Source of the DNA: Caulobacter endophyticus
GTDB lineage: Bacteria; Pseudomonadota; Alphaproteobacteria; Caulobacterales; Caulobacteraceae
Length of the DNA stretch: 64,000 nt
Direction: 5' to 3'
Assembly (NCBI RefSeq): GCF_003116815.1
Contig: NZ_QDKQ01000011.1
Span: forward strand, 1 to 64,000
Within the stretch, counting starts at the first letter, position 1; every line of letters starts with the position of its first letter. Positions 45,609-55,730 of this stretch are shown piece after piece. The notes beneath the pieces are model-generated. The model made no database searches and was not told the DNA's origin. It saw only the letters and a program-made list of their open reading frames with translations. A program made the translations under genes and the position numbers.

Positions 45609-47678
45609 ATGTGGGCTTTAAAACGGTTCGTGGGCGAGGCGCGGCAGACGCGCCTGCTGCTGGCGCTGATCCTCGCCTACGCCGTGACCATTGCCTATTG
45701 CGATCTTCTCACCCGCGGGCCGTCGGGCATGGCCACCCTGTGGCCGTGCAACGGCTTGCTGGCCGGCGGCCTCGTCCTGCTGACGCCGCGCCGCAGCCTG
45801 ATCCTCCTGGCCGTCTCGACCGTCTGCCACGTGCTGCTGGATCGCCTGGGCGGCACGGCGCCGGCGATGACGGCCCTGTTCACGGTGCTCGACGCCATCG
45901 AGGCGGCGGTGATCGCGGTGGTGCTGCGCAAGGCGTTCGGCGGGCCGCCGCGGCTGAAGAACCTGGCCCAGGCCCTGCGGGTGGTTGGGCTGGCCCTGCC
46001 GATCACCGCCGTCCTGGCCGTGGTCGGCGCCTTCGCCAGCGCCCCGATGCTCAACGTCCCGCTGCCGGTGCTGATCAAGAACTGGATGTTCGTCAACGCC
46101 CTGGGCATGACGGCCGGCCTGCCGATCGCCCTGATCCTGTTCGACCCGCGCATCCAGCGCGGTTTCGAGCGGCCGGTCTGGGAGAAGATCGCCTGCTACG
46201 TGATGGTCGCGGCCGCGGCGCTGATCGCCTTCGGACGCCCCGGCCACACCTTGCCGTTCCTGGTGTTTCCCGCCGGCGTGCTGGTGGCCTTCCGGCTGGG
46301 GCCCAAGGGCGCGGCCTGGGCGACGGTGATCGTGGCGGCCATCGCCGCGCCGCTGAGCGTGCTGGGCATCGTGGCCGAAGCCGCGACGCGAGCCCAGGCC
46401 TCCGAGCGCATGCACGCCCTGCAGTTCCTGGTCAGCGCGCTGCTGTTCACCTGCCTGGCCGCCGCCCTGGCCCTGGCCAACCAGCAGCGGCTCAAGCGGC
46501 TGCTGGTGCGGCGCCAGGCCCTGGCCCGCAAGGCCCAGGCCCGCGCCCAGGCCGCCAGCCAGGCCAAGACCGAGTTCCTGGCCACCATGAGCCACGAGAT
46601 CCGTACGCCGCTCAACAGCGTGCTGGGCTTCACCCGCCTGCTGGCCGACCGCAACGACCTGGCTCCCGAGGCCCGTCGGCACGTGGGGCTGATCGACGGG
46701 GCGGGCGGGGCGCTGCTGACCCTGGTCAACGACGTGCTCGACTTCTCGCGGGTCGAGGCCGGCCGGGTGGAGTTGCAGGTCGCGCCCGCGCGGGCCGAGG
46801 CGGTGCTGCGCGACGCCGTCGCCATCGTCGCCCAGGACGCCCGCGCCAAGGGGCTGACGCTTGAGATCGAGATGACGGGCGACACGGGGCGCCATCACGG
46901 CCTCGACGCCGACCGCCTGCGCCAGGTGCTGCTGAACCTGCTCAACAACGCCGTGAAGTTCACGCCGGCCGGCCGGGTGACCGCGCGGCTGGCGGTTGCG
47001 CCCGGAAAGGGCGTCGACCTGCTGCGGATCGAGATCGCCGACACCGGCATCGGCGTGCCGCCGCAGCTGCGCGACCGCCTGTTCCAGCGCTTCAGCCAGG
47101 GCGACAGCTCGGTGACCCGGGCCTTTGGCGGGGCGGGCCTGGGGCTGGCGATCAGCAAGGCGCTGGTCGAGCTGATGGGCGGAAGCATCGGCATGAGCGC
47201 CAATCCGGACCAGGGCTCGACCTTCTGGATCGAGCTGGCGGCGCAGCCCTGCGAGGCCGCGCCCCAGGTGAGCGCCGCGGCGGGCGGCCGGATCGCCGCC
47301 GCGCGCATCCTGCTGGTCGACGACCATCCGATGAACCGCGAGATCGGCGGGGCCTTCCTTACCCTGGCCGGCTGCGAGGTGATCACCGCCGAGAACGGCC
47401 AGCAGGCGGTCGAGATGGCGGGCGGCGGCGACTTCGACATCGTGCTGATGGACATCCATATGCCCGGCATGGACGGCCTGACCGCCACCCGGGCCATCCG
47501 GGCGCTGCCCGGGTCGGCCTCGGCCGTGCCGATCATCGCCATGAGCGCCGACGCCCTGCCCCAGCAGATCGCCCAGTGCCGCGAGGCCGGCATGGTCGAC
47601 CATGTGGCCAAGCCGATCCAGAAGGACCTGCTCTACGCCACGGTCGAGGCCTGGCTGCGCGAGCCCGAGGCGGCTTAG
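45609..47678 (+). CDS. MASE1 hybrid sensor histidine kinase
   Basis: The 689-residue inner-membrane protein has eight or so N-terminal helices matching the MASE1 sensor (GPSGMATLWPCNGLLAGGLVL is the typical start, near residues 38-58). A coiled coil follows rich in Gln and Ala, then HisKA with His329 in TMSHEIRTPLNSVLG, HATPase (LLNLLNNAVKF, DTGIGVPPQLRDRLF), and a receiver with Asp615 in LMDIHMPG. No HPt is present. ATG 45609 gives a sensible N-terminus but has a weak ribosome binding site. It overlaps the convergent next gene by four bases. Confidence 0.92.
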   Translation: MWALKRFVGEARQTRLLLALILAYAVTIAYCDLLTRGPSGMATLWPCNGLLAGGLVLLTPRRSLILLAVSTVCHVLLDRLGGTAPAMTALFTVLDAIEAAVIAVVLRKAFGGPPRLKNLAQALRVVGLALPITAVLAVVGAFASAPMLNVPLPVLIKNWMFVNALGMTAGLPIALILFDPRIQRGFERPVWEKIACYVMVAAAALIAFGRPGHTLPFLVFPAGVLVAFRLGPKGAAWATVIVAAIAAPLSVLGIVAEAATRAQASERMHALQFLVSALLFTCLAAALALANQQRLKRLLVRRQALARKAQARAQAASQAKTEFLATMSHEIRTPLNSVLGFTRLLADRNDLAPEARRHVGLIDGAGGALLTLVNDVLDFSRVEAGRVELQVAPARAEAVLRDAVAIVAQDARAKGLTLEIEMTGDTGRHHGLDADRLRQVLLNLLNNAVKFTPAGRVTARLAVAPGKGVDLLRIEIADTGIGVPPQLRDRLFQRFSQGDSSVTRAFGGAGLGLAISKALVELMGGSIGMSANPDQGSTFWIELAAQPCEAAPQVSAAAGGRIAAARILLVDDHPMNREIGGAFLTLAGCEVITAENGQQAVEMAGGGDFDIVLMDIHMPGMDGLTATRAIRALPGSASAVPIIAMSADALPQQIAQCREAGMVDHVAKPIQKDLLYATVEAWLREPEAA

Positions 47679-48652
47679 GCGACCGCGATCCTGCGCCGCG
47701 TCCAGCGGTCCGCTGCGGCGAGCCGGGCGAGGCCGTATTCCAGCCGCCCTCGCCAGGTCTCCAGCAGGGGCTGGCCTTCGCCCAGAGCGGCGTGCAACTG
47801 GACCAGCGGCCGGCTGGCGACGCCCGGAGCGAGGCGGGCGTCGGGGCGCTCGTCGGCCGCCAGGGCCAGGAACATCACGCCGTAGAACAGGTGGCTGACC
47901 CGCCGGGCCAGCGCCAGACGGGCGCGCTGGCGATCAGTCGGCGGGGCGTCGAAATAGACCGCCAGCAGGCGGTCGGCGGCCTGCGGCGAGGGCGCAAACA
48001 GGTTGGCGACGGCGGCGAGGTCGATATAGCGGTCGGCCGCGAAGGCCGACTCCCAGTCGATCAGCCACAGCCTCCGTCCGTCGCTGAGGATGTTGCGGGG
48101 GTTGAGGTCGTTGTGGCTGGAGACCGTCTCGACGCCGGCCGCACGGCTGCTCTTCGCCAACCCGGCCCACAGCGTCGCTGTCCGCTCGCGTGTCTCCGGC
48201 GCCAGCAGGGGTCGATCTAGAAGCCCGGTGACCAGGCCGTCCAGAGCGTCGACATAGTCAGTCAGCGGCGGGAAGGCCGGAGCCTCGTGCAGCAGGCGCA
48301 CGGTGCGGGCCAGCTCATCCAGCAGCGCCGGGCCGCCGCCGGGAAAGTCGGAAAGAAGCCGAGGCTCGATCCATTCGACGATCGTCAGCCCGGCGTCCGG
48401 ATCGGCGTGGCGCACGCGCGGCGAGAGCAGGGCGTCGGCGGCGATGCGCTGGCAGGCCTGGGCGCGGGCCGGGTCGCGCACGGCGTCGCGGGCCGTGTCG
48501 ATCCGCAGCACATAGGGAATTCCACCGACCCTGATCCGCCAGCTGCCCGCGCCCGAGAGCCCGCCGGTCAGGCGGGTCTCGGCGTCCACTACGTCGGTGG
48601 CGAAGGTCGCCCGCAGGGCGCGGGCGACGGCGGGGATTTCGGCGACGGACAT
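47675..48652 (-). CDS. aminoglycoside phosphotransferase-fold kinase
   Basis: The 325-residue protein has the APH/choline kinase fold: GGLSGAGSWRIRVGG (nucleotide loop), YVLRIDT (Lys position taken by Arg), the Brenner motif HNDLNPRNIL (about residue 185) and LIDWESAFAADRYIDLA with the metal-binding Asp. APH-fold enzymes phosphorylate antibiotics, choline, sugars and others; nothing here fixes the substrate. It has its own promoter region with a perfect 10-base inverted repeat at 48685-48719, so it is probably regulated. Confidence 0.88.
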   Translation of the reverse strand: MSVAEIPAVARALRATFATDVVDAETRLTGGLSGAGSWRIRVGGIPYVLRIDTARDAVRDPARAQACQRIAADALLSPRVRHADPDAGLTIVEWIEPRLLSDFPGGGPALLDELARTVRLLHEAPAFPPLTDYVDALDGLVTGLLDRPLLAPETRERTATLWAGLAKSSRAAGVETVSSHNDLNPRNILSDGRRLWLIDWESAFAADRYIDLAAVANLFAPSPQAADRLLAVYFDAPPTDRQRARLALARRVSHLFYGVMFLALAADERPDARLAPGVASRPLVQLHAALGEGQPLLETWRGRLEYGLARLAAADRWTRRRIAVA

Positions 48653-48684
48653 CGGGCGGCCTCTCGACAGTGGCCGCCTAATTC

Positions 48685-48719
48685 ACCCGGATAAAAATAC
48701 GAGTCAATATTATCCGGGT
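48685..48719. promoter_or_regulatory. promoter with perfect inverted repeat before the APH-fold gene
   Basis: ACCCGGATAA (48685-48694) and TTATCCGGGT (48710-48719) are perfect 10-base arms, 15 bases apart. On the minus strand TTGACC overlaps one arm and, 17 bases on, TATTTT lies between the arms. The repeat thus brackets a plausible promoter for the APH-fold gene. The binding protein is not known. Confidence 0.6.
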
Positions 48720-48729
48720 CAAATATGCA

Positions 48730-49215
48730 TCATTCGCCGCGCGCGGCCTTCTCCAGGGTGGGCACGTCGATCTTGCCCATGGTCATCATCGCGGCGAACA
48801 CCCGGCCGGCGACGGCCTTGTCGGGGCCGGTGGTCAATTCGATCAGCTGGCGCGGGGTGACCTGCCAGGACAGGCCATAGCGATCCTTCAGCCAGCCGCA
48901 CTGCGACGGCGCGCCGCCGCCGGCCAGCAGGGCGTCCCAGTAGCGGTCGACCTCGGCCTGGCCGTCGCAGTCGATCGACAGCGAGATCGCCTCGGTGAAC
49001 TTGAAATGCGGCCCGCCGTTCAGCGCCACATGGGGTTGGCCGTCGAGCTCGAAATAGACGGTCGACACCGACCCGCCCGGACCGGCCGGCGGCGGCACGT
49101 CGTCGGGGTAGCGGTTCACCGACACGATCTTCGAGTTGGGAAAGATCGAGACGTAGAACTCGGCGGCCTCCAGGGCCTCTTTGTCGAACCACAGGAACGG
49201 CGAGATCTTCGGCAT
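48730..49215 (-). CDS. VOC-family protein, PhnB/3-demethylubiquinone methyltransferase-like
   Basis: The 161-residue protein carries the PhnB-type glyoxalase-fold domain: FLWFDKEALEAAEFYVSIFPNSKI, a GGP-containing middle and the late WQVTPRQLIEL and AMMTMGKIDVPTLEKA. The family was misnamed 3-demethylubiquinone-9 methyltransferase, and no enzyme activity is established. GAGGAGG precedes the ATG. It is transcribed towards the APH-fold gene, but the promoter between them suggests separate control. Confidence 0.9.
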   Translation of the reverse strand: MPKISPFLWFDKEALEAAEFYVSIFPNSKIVSVNRYPDDVPPPAGPGGSVSTVYFELDGQPHVALNGGPHFKFTEAISLSIDCDGQAEVDRYWDALLAGGGAPSQCGWLKDRYGLSWQVTPRQLIELTTGPDKAVAGRVFAAMMTMGKIDVPTLEKAARGE

Positions 49216-49340
49216 GGCGTTTCCTCCTCCTTCGCGACTGGCGGCCGCGTCTTCCCGAGGACGAAGGAACGCCGGCCATGCCGACAGGGTCGAGGAGAAT
49301 TTTCGAGGGCGCCGCTAAATCCCTCTCAAAGAGAGGGCCT

Positions 49341-50228
49341 CTACCCCCGCATCCAGTCGATGAACGCCCGCAGGGCCGGCGATAGCTGGCGGCGGCTGGG
49401 GTAGTAGAGGAAGAAGCCGGGGAAGGGCTCGCACCAGTCCTCCAGCAGCGACACCAGGCGGCCGGCGGCGATGTCGTCGGCGACGGCCTCGCGGAACGGG
49501 AAGGCCAGGCCCGCGCCGGCGCGGCAGGCCTCCAGCATGACGACGCCGTTGTCGGTGAGCAGGGCCGGCGGCGGGGTGACGACGACGAGGCGGCCCTTGC
49601 GCTCGAACTCCCACGGATAGGGCTGGCCCGAGGCGCGGCGGACCAGCAGGCAGCGATGGCCGCTCATCAGGTCTTCCGGCTCCTTGGGGGCGCCGTGACG
49701 GGCGATGTAGTCCGGCGTGGCGACCAGGGCCTGGGACAGCTCGCCGCCCAGGGGCACGGCGATCATGTCGGCCTGCAGCCGCTCGCCCAGGCGCACGCCG
49801 CAGTCGAAGCCGCCGGCCACGATGTCGGCCAGGGCGTCCTCGCAGACGATCTCGACCCGCACGTCAGGATAGGTGTTCATGAAGCCGCCCAGGCGCGGGG
49901 CCAGCAGCATGCGCGCGGCCGTGCTGGCGACGTTGATCCGCAGGCGGCCGGCCGGGCGGTCGCGGAACATCGCCACCTCGTCCAGCGCCGCGTCGATGTC
50001 GGCCAGGGCGGGGCCAAGCCTGGCGAGAAGCCGCTCGCCGGCCTCGGTGGGGGCGACGCTGCGAGTGGTGCGGTTGAGCAGGCGCACGTCGAGGCGGGCC
50101 TCGAGATTGCGGATCGTGTGGCTGAGGGCCGATGCGGTGACGCCAAGCGCCTGGGCGGCGGCGCGAAAACTGCGGCGCTCGGCGACCAGGGCGAAGACGG
50201 CGAGGTCGGGTAGGGGGCGCGAAGACAT
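49341..50228 (-). CDS. LysR-family transcriptional regulator
   Basis: The 295-residue protein has an N-terminal winged helix-turn-helix (residues 6-64, FRAAAQALGVTASALSHTIRNLE) and a periplasmic-binding-like effector domain (from about 90, RLRINVASTAARMLLAPRL). It belongs to the common AaeR/CrgA-like LysR group. It is divergent from the aldo/keto reductase gene and probably controls it; a T-N11-A box lies in the shared promoter at 50231-50245. Confidence 0.93.
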   Translation of the reverse strand: MSSRPLPDLAVFALVAERRSFRAAAQALGVTASALSHTIRNLEARLDVRLLNRTTRSVAPTEAGERLLARLGPALADIDAALDEVAMFRDRPAGRLRINVASTAARMLLAPRLGGFMNTYPDVRVEIVCEDALADIVAGGFDCGVRLGERLQADMIAVPLGGELSQALVATPDYIARHGAPKEPEDLMSGHRCLLVRRASGQPYPWEFERKGRLVVVTPPPALLTDNGVVMLEACRAGAGLAFPFREAVADDIAAGRLVSLLEDWCEPFPGFFLYYPSRRQLSPALRAFIDWMRG

Positions 50229-50230
50229 TG

Positions 50231-51347
<1,117 letters not shown>

Positions 51348-51352
51348 TCTGA

Positions 51353-51380
51353 ACCCTCCCCCTTCGGGGGGAGGGTCTTC
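51353..51380 (+). terminator. intrinsic terminator after the aldo/keto reductase
   Basis: ACCCTCCCCC (51353-51362) pairs with GGGGGAGGGT (51367-51376) around TTCG, followed by CTTCT. A very stable stem with a short T-rich tail. Confidence 0.75.
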
Positions 51381-51445
51381 TGGGTCGGCCTTTCCGCCGT
51401 CGCGGGGCTTGAAAGCCCTGCTCCGGACGGCTCAAACTCCGCCCC

Positions 51446-52465
51446 ATGACCGACAACCCCCTGCAGCGCCTGGACGCCCTCGAGCTGGTCAAGCTCGGCA
51501 AGTCGGCGATCACGGTGGGCGGTCTGGCGACGGGGATCGTCATCGTCGTCGCCGCCCTGCTGGCCGCCCGCCTGGCGGCGGCGGGTCTTCGCCGCCTGCG
51601 GGCGCGGGCGGCCGACAGCGCGCCGTCGCTCTACATCGTCGAGAAGCTGACCACCTACGGCCTGGTGCTGGTCGGCTTGCTGGCGGCCCTGTCGACCATG
51701 GGCATCGACCTGACCTCGCTGACGGTGTTCGCCGGCGCCGTGGGCGTGGGCGTCGGCCTTGGCCTGCAGGGGGTGATCAAGGACTTCGCCTCGGGCGTCA
51801 GCCTGGTGTTCGAGCGGCTGGTGGCGGTGGGCGACTTCGTGGAGCTGTCGAACGGCGCGCGCGGGGTGGTGCACGAGATCGGGCCGCGCGCCACCCGCAT
51901 CCGCACCAACGACGCCACCGACGTGATCGTGCCCAACTCGGTGCTGGTGAACGACCAGGTGATCAACTGGACCCTGCGCGGCACGACCCGCCGCATCCGC
52001 GTGCCGTTCGTCACCGCCTTCGGGGTCGACAAGGAACTGGTGCGCGAGGCGGTGCTGAAGGCCGCCCGCAGCGTGCCCTTCACCAGCGCCGACGACGCGG
52101 TGCGCCGCACCCAGGTGTGGCTGGTCGGCTATGGCGAGCACGCCCTGAAGTTCGAGCTGATCGTCTGGCCGACGGTCGAGGCCGTGCGCCGGCCGGCGGC
52201 GATCTTCGCGGCCTATACCTGGGCCATCGACGACGCCTTGCGCGGGGCCGGGATCGAGATTCCCTATCCGCAGCGCGACGTGCGCCTGCGCGGCCTGTTC
52301 GGCGAAGAGGGCGAGGACGCCCGCGCCGCCCTGCGCCTGGAGCCCCGAGCGGCCCGCAAGGCCAGGGGCAAGGCGGCGACCCACGTCTCGCAGAACGACG
52401 CCGCCGACGAGCTGGGCCGCGAGGATCCGGACAACGCGCCGCCGCCCAGGCCGGCGCAGAGCTGA
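51446..52465 (+). CDS. small-conductance mechanosensitive channel (MscS family)
   Basis: The 339-residue inner-membrane channel has three helices in the first ~130 residues. The pore helix is FAGAVGVGVGLGLQGVIKDFASGV, with the alternating Gly/Ala packing of MscS. Next comes the beta domain (ERLVAVGDFVEL, RATRIRTNDATDVIVPNSVLV) and the cytoplasmic vestibule. The C-terminal tail is basic, then acidic and Pro-rich. It relieves turgor when cells face hypo-osmotic shock. Confidence 0.93.
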   Translation: MTDNPLQRLDALELVKLGKSAITVGGLATGIVIVVAALLAARLAAAGLRRLRARAADSAPSLYIVEKLTTYGLVLVGLLAALSTMGIDLTSLTVFAGAVGVGVGLGLQGVIKDFASGVSLVFERLVAVGDFVELSNGARGVVHEIGPRATRIRTNDATDVIVPNSVLVNDQVINWTLRGTTRRIRVPFVTAFGVDKELVREAVLKAARSVPFTSADDAVRRTQVWLVGYGEHALKFELIVWPTVEAVRRPAAIFAAYTWAIDDALRGAGIEIPYPQRDVRLRGLFGEEGEDARAALRLEPRAARKARGKAATHVSQNDAADELGREDPDNAPPPRPAQS

Positions 52466-52504
52466 GCCTTGCGCGGCGCCGCCCGGCCGTCGCATGATCT
52501 CGCC

Positions 52505-52828
52505 ATGCTGGAATGCTCCATGTCCTTCGGCGACAACGTCCGCATCCGTCCTTCGCCCGAAGCCGAGCGCCTGGGCGTGGCGGGCAGGGTCGGAAGCGTT
52601 CGCGGCGAGACGACGCCGAGCGTTTCGGGCGTGGACGTCGTCGGCGTCATGGAGCGCGATTTCGCGGTGAACGTCTTCTTCGACGATCTCGACGAGGGTT
52701 TCTGGTTCGCCGAGCAACTCGTCGAGTTCGTCGACCACGGCGCGGGCGCCGAGATCAGGATCTATGGCGTCGACAAGCGCTGGGTGCGCGGCGAGGACGG
52801 CGAATGGATCGAGCACGACGTCCAGTAG
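52505..52828 (+). CDS. small protein of unknown function
   Basis: The 107-residue acidic soluble protein shows FGDNVRIRPSPEAERLGVAGRVGSVRGETTPSVSG, a KOW-like small beta-barrel pattern, then an acidic FFDDLDEGFWFAEQLVEFVDHG. No named family recognised. The Met at 52505 is the first that leads straight into the conserved-looking part; a longer frame adds 12 residues. It lies 39 bases after mscS and may share its transcript. Confidence 0.65.
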   Translation: MLECSMSFGDNVRIRPSPEAERLGVAGRVGSVRGETTPSVSGVDVVGVMERDFAVNVFFDDLDEGFWFAEQLVEFVDHGAGAEIRIYGVDKRWVRGEDGEWIEHDVQ

Positions 52829-52923
52829 CGTGGGCGGACCTTCCCCCGCGCCACCCTTGACCCCCTCGCGCGCGCGCCGCAGTCTTCTCGCAACTGCGAA
52901 ATAAGCACCTAGGGAAGACGCGC

Positions 52924-53973
52924 ATGAAGACCGCTAGAGGCTTCTTCAAACCCCTGGCCATCGGCGCGCCAGCGCCGTGGCGCGAGCTGCCCGCCCGCGT
53001 CGAGCGGATGATCCATTTCGTGCCGCCGCATCTGGAGAAGGTGCGGGCCAAGGTCGGCGAGATCGCCCCTACGGTGGACGTGATCCTGGCCAACCTGGAG
53101 GACGCCATCCCCGCCGACGCCAAGGGCGCGGCCCTGGCCGGGACTATCGCCCTGTCGCGCGAGGTCGACTTTGCGGCCCTGGGCGTGGGGCTGTGGGTGC
53201 GGATCAACTGCCTCAACTCGCCCTGGCACCTGGACGAGGTGGCGACCCTGGTCGAGAAGGCGGGCGACAGGATCGACGTCATTATGGTTCCCAAGGTCGA
53301 GGGGCCGTGGGACATCTTCTATATCGACCAGCTGCTGGCCTCGCTGGAGGCCAAGCACGGCGTCACCCGGCCGATCCTGCTGCACGCCATCCTGGAGACG
53401 GCCGAAGGGGTGATGAACGTCGAGCAGATCGCCGGCGCCAGCCCGCGCATGCAGGGGATCAGCCTGGGGCCGGCCGATCTGGCGGCCAGCCGGGCGATGA
53501 AGACCACCCGTGTCGGCGGCGGCCATCCGGGCTATCGCGTGATTGAAGATCCGCATGCGGACGGTTCGCCCCGCGTTTCAGTGCAGCAGGATCTCTGGCA
53601 CTACACCTTCGCCAAGATGGTCGACGCCTGCGCGGCCCACGGGATCAAGCCGTTCTACGGTCCGTTCGGCGCGATCGACGACCCGGTCGCCTGCGAGCAG
53701 CAGTTCCGCAACGCCTTCCTGATGGGCTGCGCCGGGGCCTGGAGCCTGCACCCCAGCCAGATCGCCATCGCCAAGCAGGTGTTCAGCCCCGATCCCACGG
53801 AGGTGGCCTTCGCGAAAAGGATCCTGGAGGCCATGCCCGACGGCTCGGGCGTGGCGATGATCGACGGCAAGATGCAGGACGACGCCACCTGGAAACAGGC
53901 CAAGGTGATGGTCGACTGCGCCCGCCAGATCGCCGCCAAGGACGCCGAGTACGCGGCGCTCTACGGGTTCTGA
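52924..53973 (+). CDS. HpcH/HpaI-CitE family lyase, malyl-CoA lyase-like
   Basis: The 349-residue protein resembles L-malyl-CoA/beta-methylmalyl-CoA lyase (Mcl1). It has [33 protein letters not shown] at the start (residues 8-41 region), [10 protein letters not shown] with the metal-binding acid, [14 protein letters not shown] and [14 protein letters not shown]. Mcl1 cleaves malyl-CoA to glyoxylate and acetyl-CoA in the ethylmalonyl-CoA pathway. CitE-like relatives are possible, so the substrate is provisional. GGGAAGA precedes the ATG. Its 3' end overlaps the next gene, on the other strand, by 13 bases. Confidence 0.85.
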   Translation: MKTARGFFKPLAIGAPAPWRELPARVERMIHFVPPHLEKVRAKVGEIAPTVDVILANLEDAIPADAKGAALAGTIALSREVDFAALGVGLWVRINCLNSPWHLDEVATLVEKAGDRIDVIMVPKVEGPWDIFYIDQLLASLEAKHGVTRPILLHAILETAEGVMNVEQIAGASPRMQGISLGPADLAASRAMKTTRVGGGHPGYRVIEDPHADGSPRVSVQQDLWHYTFAKMVDACAAHGIKPFYGPFGAIDDPVACEQQFRNAFLMGCAGAWSLHPSQIAIAKQVFSPDPTEVAFAKRILEAMPDGSGVAMIDGKMQDDATWKQAKVMVDCARQIAAKDAEYAALYGF

Positions 53974-54452
53974 GGATCGGACAGGCTGAGCGGCGGCCGG
54001 CGCCGGGCCAGACGCTCGGCCTTTCTGGAGGCTGGACGCTCGCGCATGCCGTGGACGGCGCAGAGGATGATCCCGCCGAAGTAGGCGAGGAAGAAGGCCC
54101 AGCCAAGAACAGGGCCGTCGGTCGGCTGGCCATTCGCCAGGGAAATCAACGCCAGCCAGGCGCCCGCCAGAAGGGCCAGGGCGCCGGCCAGCACGGCGGT
54201 CCAGCCGGTGACGTCGGCGGCGAGCCGTAAGCCGCGGCGGCTGTCGCGCCGGGTGAAGAGATTGAGCAGGAAGGCCGCCGCCGGCGCCGCGAAGAAGCCG
54301 AAGAGAAAGCGCGCCAGACCGGGCATGAAGTCGCCGTCGTATTCGTCGGGATCTGCCGGCGGGAGCCCGATCGCCAGCAGCAGCAGGGCCGGCAGTGTCG
54401 TCAGGGCGGCGGCGATCCCTTGCTGGGTCAGGTAGGCGTTGCGTTCCGACAT
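53961..54452 (-). CDS. membrane protein of unknown function
   Basis: The 163-residue protein has about four hydrophobic segments ([69 protein letters not shown]) and a basic C-terminal tail. No family recognised. The start at ATG 54452 (MSERNAYL) fits, as the longer frame upstream is Cys/Arg-rich and unlike a protein. Its 3' end overlaps the lyase gene tail to tail. Confidence 0.7.
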   Translation of the reverse strand: MSERNAYLTQQGIAAALTTLPALLLLAIGLPPADPDEYDGDFMPGLARFLFGFFAAPAAAFLLNLFTRRDSRRGLRLAADVTGWTAVLAGALALLAGAWLALISLANGQPTDGPVLGWAFFLAYFGGIILCAVHGMRERPASRKAERLARRRPPLSLSDPQNP

Positions 54453-54547
54453 GGGCTCGTCTTGGCGCGAGCGCCCAGCCTGGTCCAGCGCCGCGCGGCG
54501 ACGGCACCGACAATCCTTCAACCTTGCACGAGGCCTGCACGCCGGGG

Positions 54548-54580
54548 TTGACAACCGCTTTTGCTCAAAGTTAGCATAAC
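54548..54580 (+). promoter_or_regulatory. promoter of the NAD salvage genes with embedded palindrome
   Basis: TTGACA (54548-54553), then 17 bases and TTAGCA (54571-54576). The -10 region lies in GTTA-N3-TAAC (54570-54580), an 11-base palindrome. The spacing is that of a housekeeping promoter, about 50 bases before the nadM start. The palindrome could be an operator, but I cannot name its protein. Confidence 0.45.
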
Positions 54581-54628
54581 ACATGTCGCCGGATAGACCG
54601 GCGACGGACATCGGCGTGAGGGAGTCTC

Positions 54629-55666
54629 ATGCGCTTCGACTATCTCGTCCTGATCGGACGTTTCCAGCCGTTCCACAACGGCCATGCCTCGGTGCTGCGG
54701 CACGCCCTGCGCCTGGCGCGCAAGGTCATCGTCCTGACCGGCAGCGCCGGCCAGCCCCGCACCATCCGCAACCCCTTCAACGCCGCCGAAAGGGCGGTGA
54801 TGATCCGCGCCGCCGCCGGCGAGGACGCCGCCCGCGTGATCGTCCGCCCGCTGCGCGACCGCCTCTATGGCGAGACCCTGTGGGTTGGCGACGTGCAGCG
54901 CATCGTCGCCGAGGCTGCGGCCCATGACGGCGCGGACGAGGGCGCAACCATCGGCCTGATCGGCCGCAACAAGGACGACGCCACCGCCGCCTATCTGGCC
55001 GCCTTTCCGCAATGGGAACTGGTCGACGTGCAGCACGCCGACGTGCTGTCGGCCACCGAGTTGCGCGACTGGCTGCTGACCGGCGAGGCCGGCGGCCTGC
55101 GGCTGGTCGAGGCCAATGTGCCAGGCCCTGTGTACGAGATGCTCAGCGCGTTTCGCGACGGCTCGCCCGCCTACGCCCAGCTGGCCCGCGAGCACGCCTT
55201 CATCAAGAGCTATCGCCAGGCCTGGGCCGCCGCGCCCTACGCCCCGACCTTCGTCACCGCCGACGCGGTGGTCGTCCATTCCGGCCACGTGCTGCTGGTG
55301 CGCCGCCGCGCCGAGCCGGGAAGGGGGCTGTGGGCGCTGCCCGGCGGCTTCGTGAACCAGGGCGAGACCGTGCAGGAGGCGGCGATCCGCGAGCTGCAGG
55401 AAGAGACCAGGGCCAAGATCCCGCCGGCCGTGCTGCGCGGCTCGATCAAGGCCAGCCGGGTGTTCGACCACCCCGACCGCTCGCTGCGCGGCCGCACCAT
55501 CACCCATGCCTTCCACTTCGACTTCCCCGCCGGCCCGCTACCGCGCGTGAAGGGCGCCGACGACGCCGAGCAGGCGCGCTGGGTCCCGATCAGCGAGGCC
55601 TTGCTGATGGAGGAGCAGTTCTTCGAGGACCACTTCCACATCCTCGAGCACTTCGTCGGCGCCTGA
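54629..55666 (+). CDS. nadM: bifunctional nicotinamide-nucleotide adenylyltransferase / Nudix hydrolase
   Basis: The 345-residue fusion has residues 1-175 forming a NadM-type nucleotidyltransferase with GRFQPFHNGH (the HxGH active site), making NAD+ from NMN and ATP. Residues about 200-345 are a Nudix domain with the full box GGFVNQGETVQEAAIRELQEE, likely cleaving ADP-ribose or related waste. There is no winged-helix domain, so it is not the NrtR repressor. It precedes nadV by 64 bases, and together they form the two-step nicotinamide-to-NAD+ route. Confidence 0.94.
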   Translation: MRFDYLVLIGRFQPFHNGHASVLRHALRLARKVIVLTGSAGQPRTIRNPFNAAERAVMIRAAAGEDAARVIVRPLRDRLYGETLWVGDVQRIVAEAAAHDGADEGATIGLIGRNKDDATAAYLAAFPQWELVDVQHADVLSATELRDWLLTGEAGGLRLVEANVPGPVYEMLSAFRDGSPAYAQLAREHAFIKSYRQAWAAAPYAPTFVTADAVVVHSGHVLLVRRRAEPGRGLWALPGGFVNQGETVQEAAIRELQEETRAKIPPAVLRGSIKASRVFDHPDRSLRGRTITHAFHFDFPAGPLPRVKGADDAEQARWVPISEALLMEEQFFEDHFHILEHFVGA

Positions 55667-55730
55667 CGCCGGCCAAACCCATCCGACCCGAAAGACGGGA
55701 CGGTGACCCCGCGGGCAAGGAGCTTCCGCG

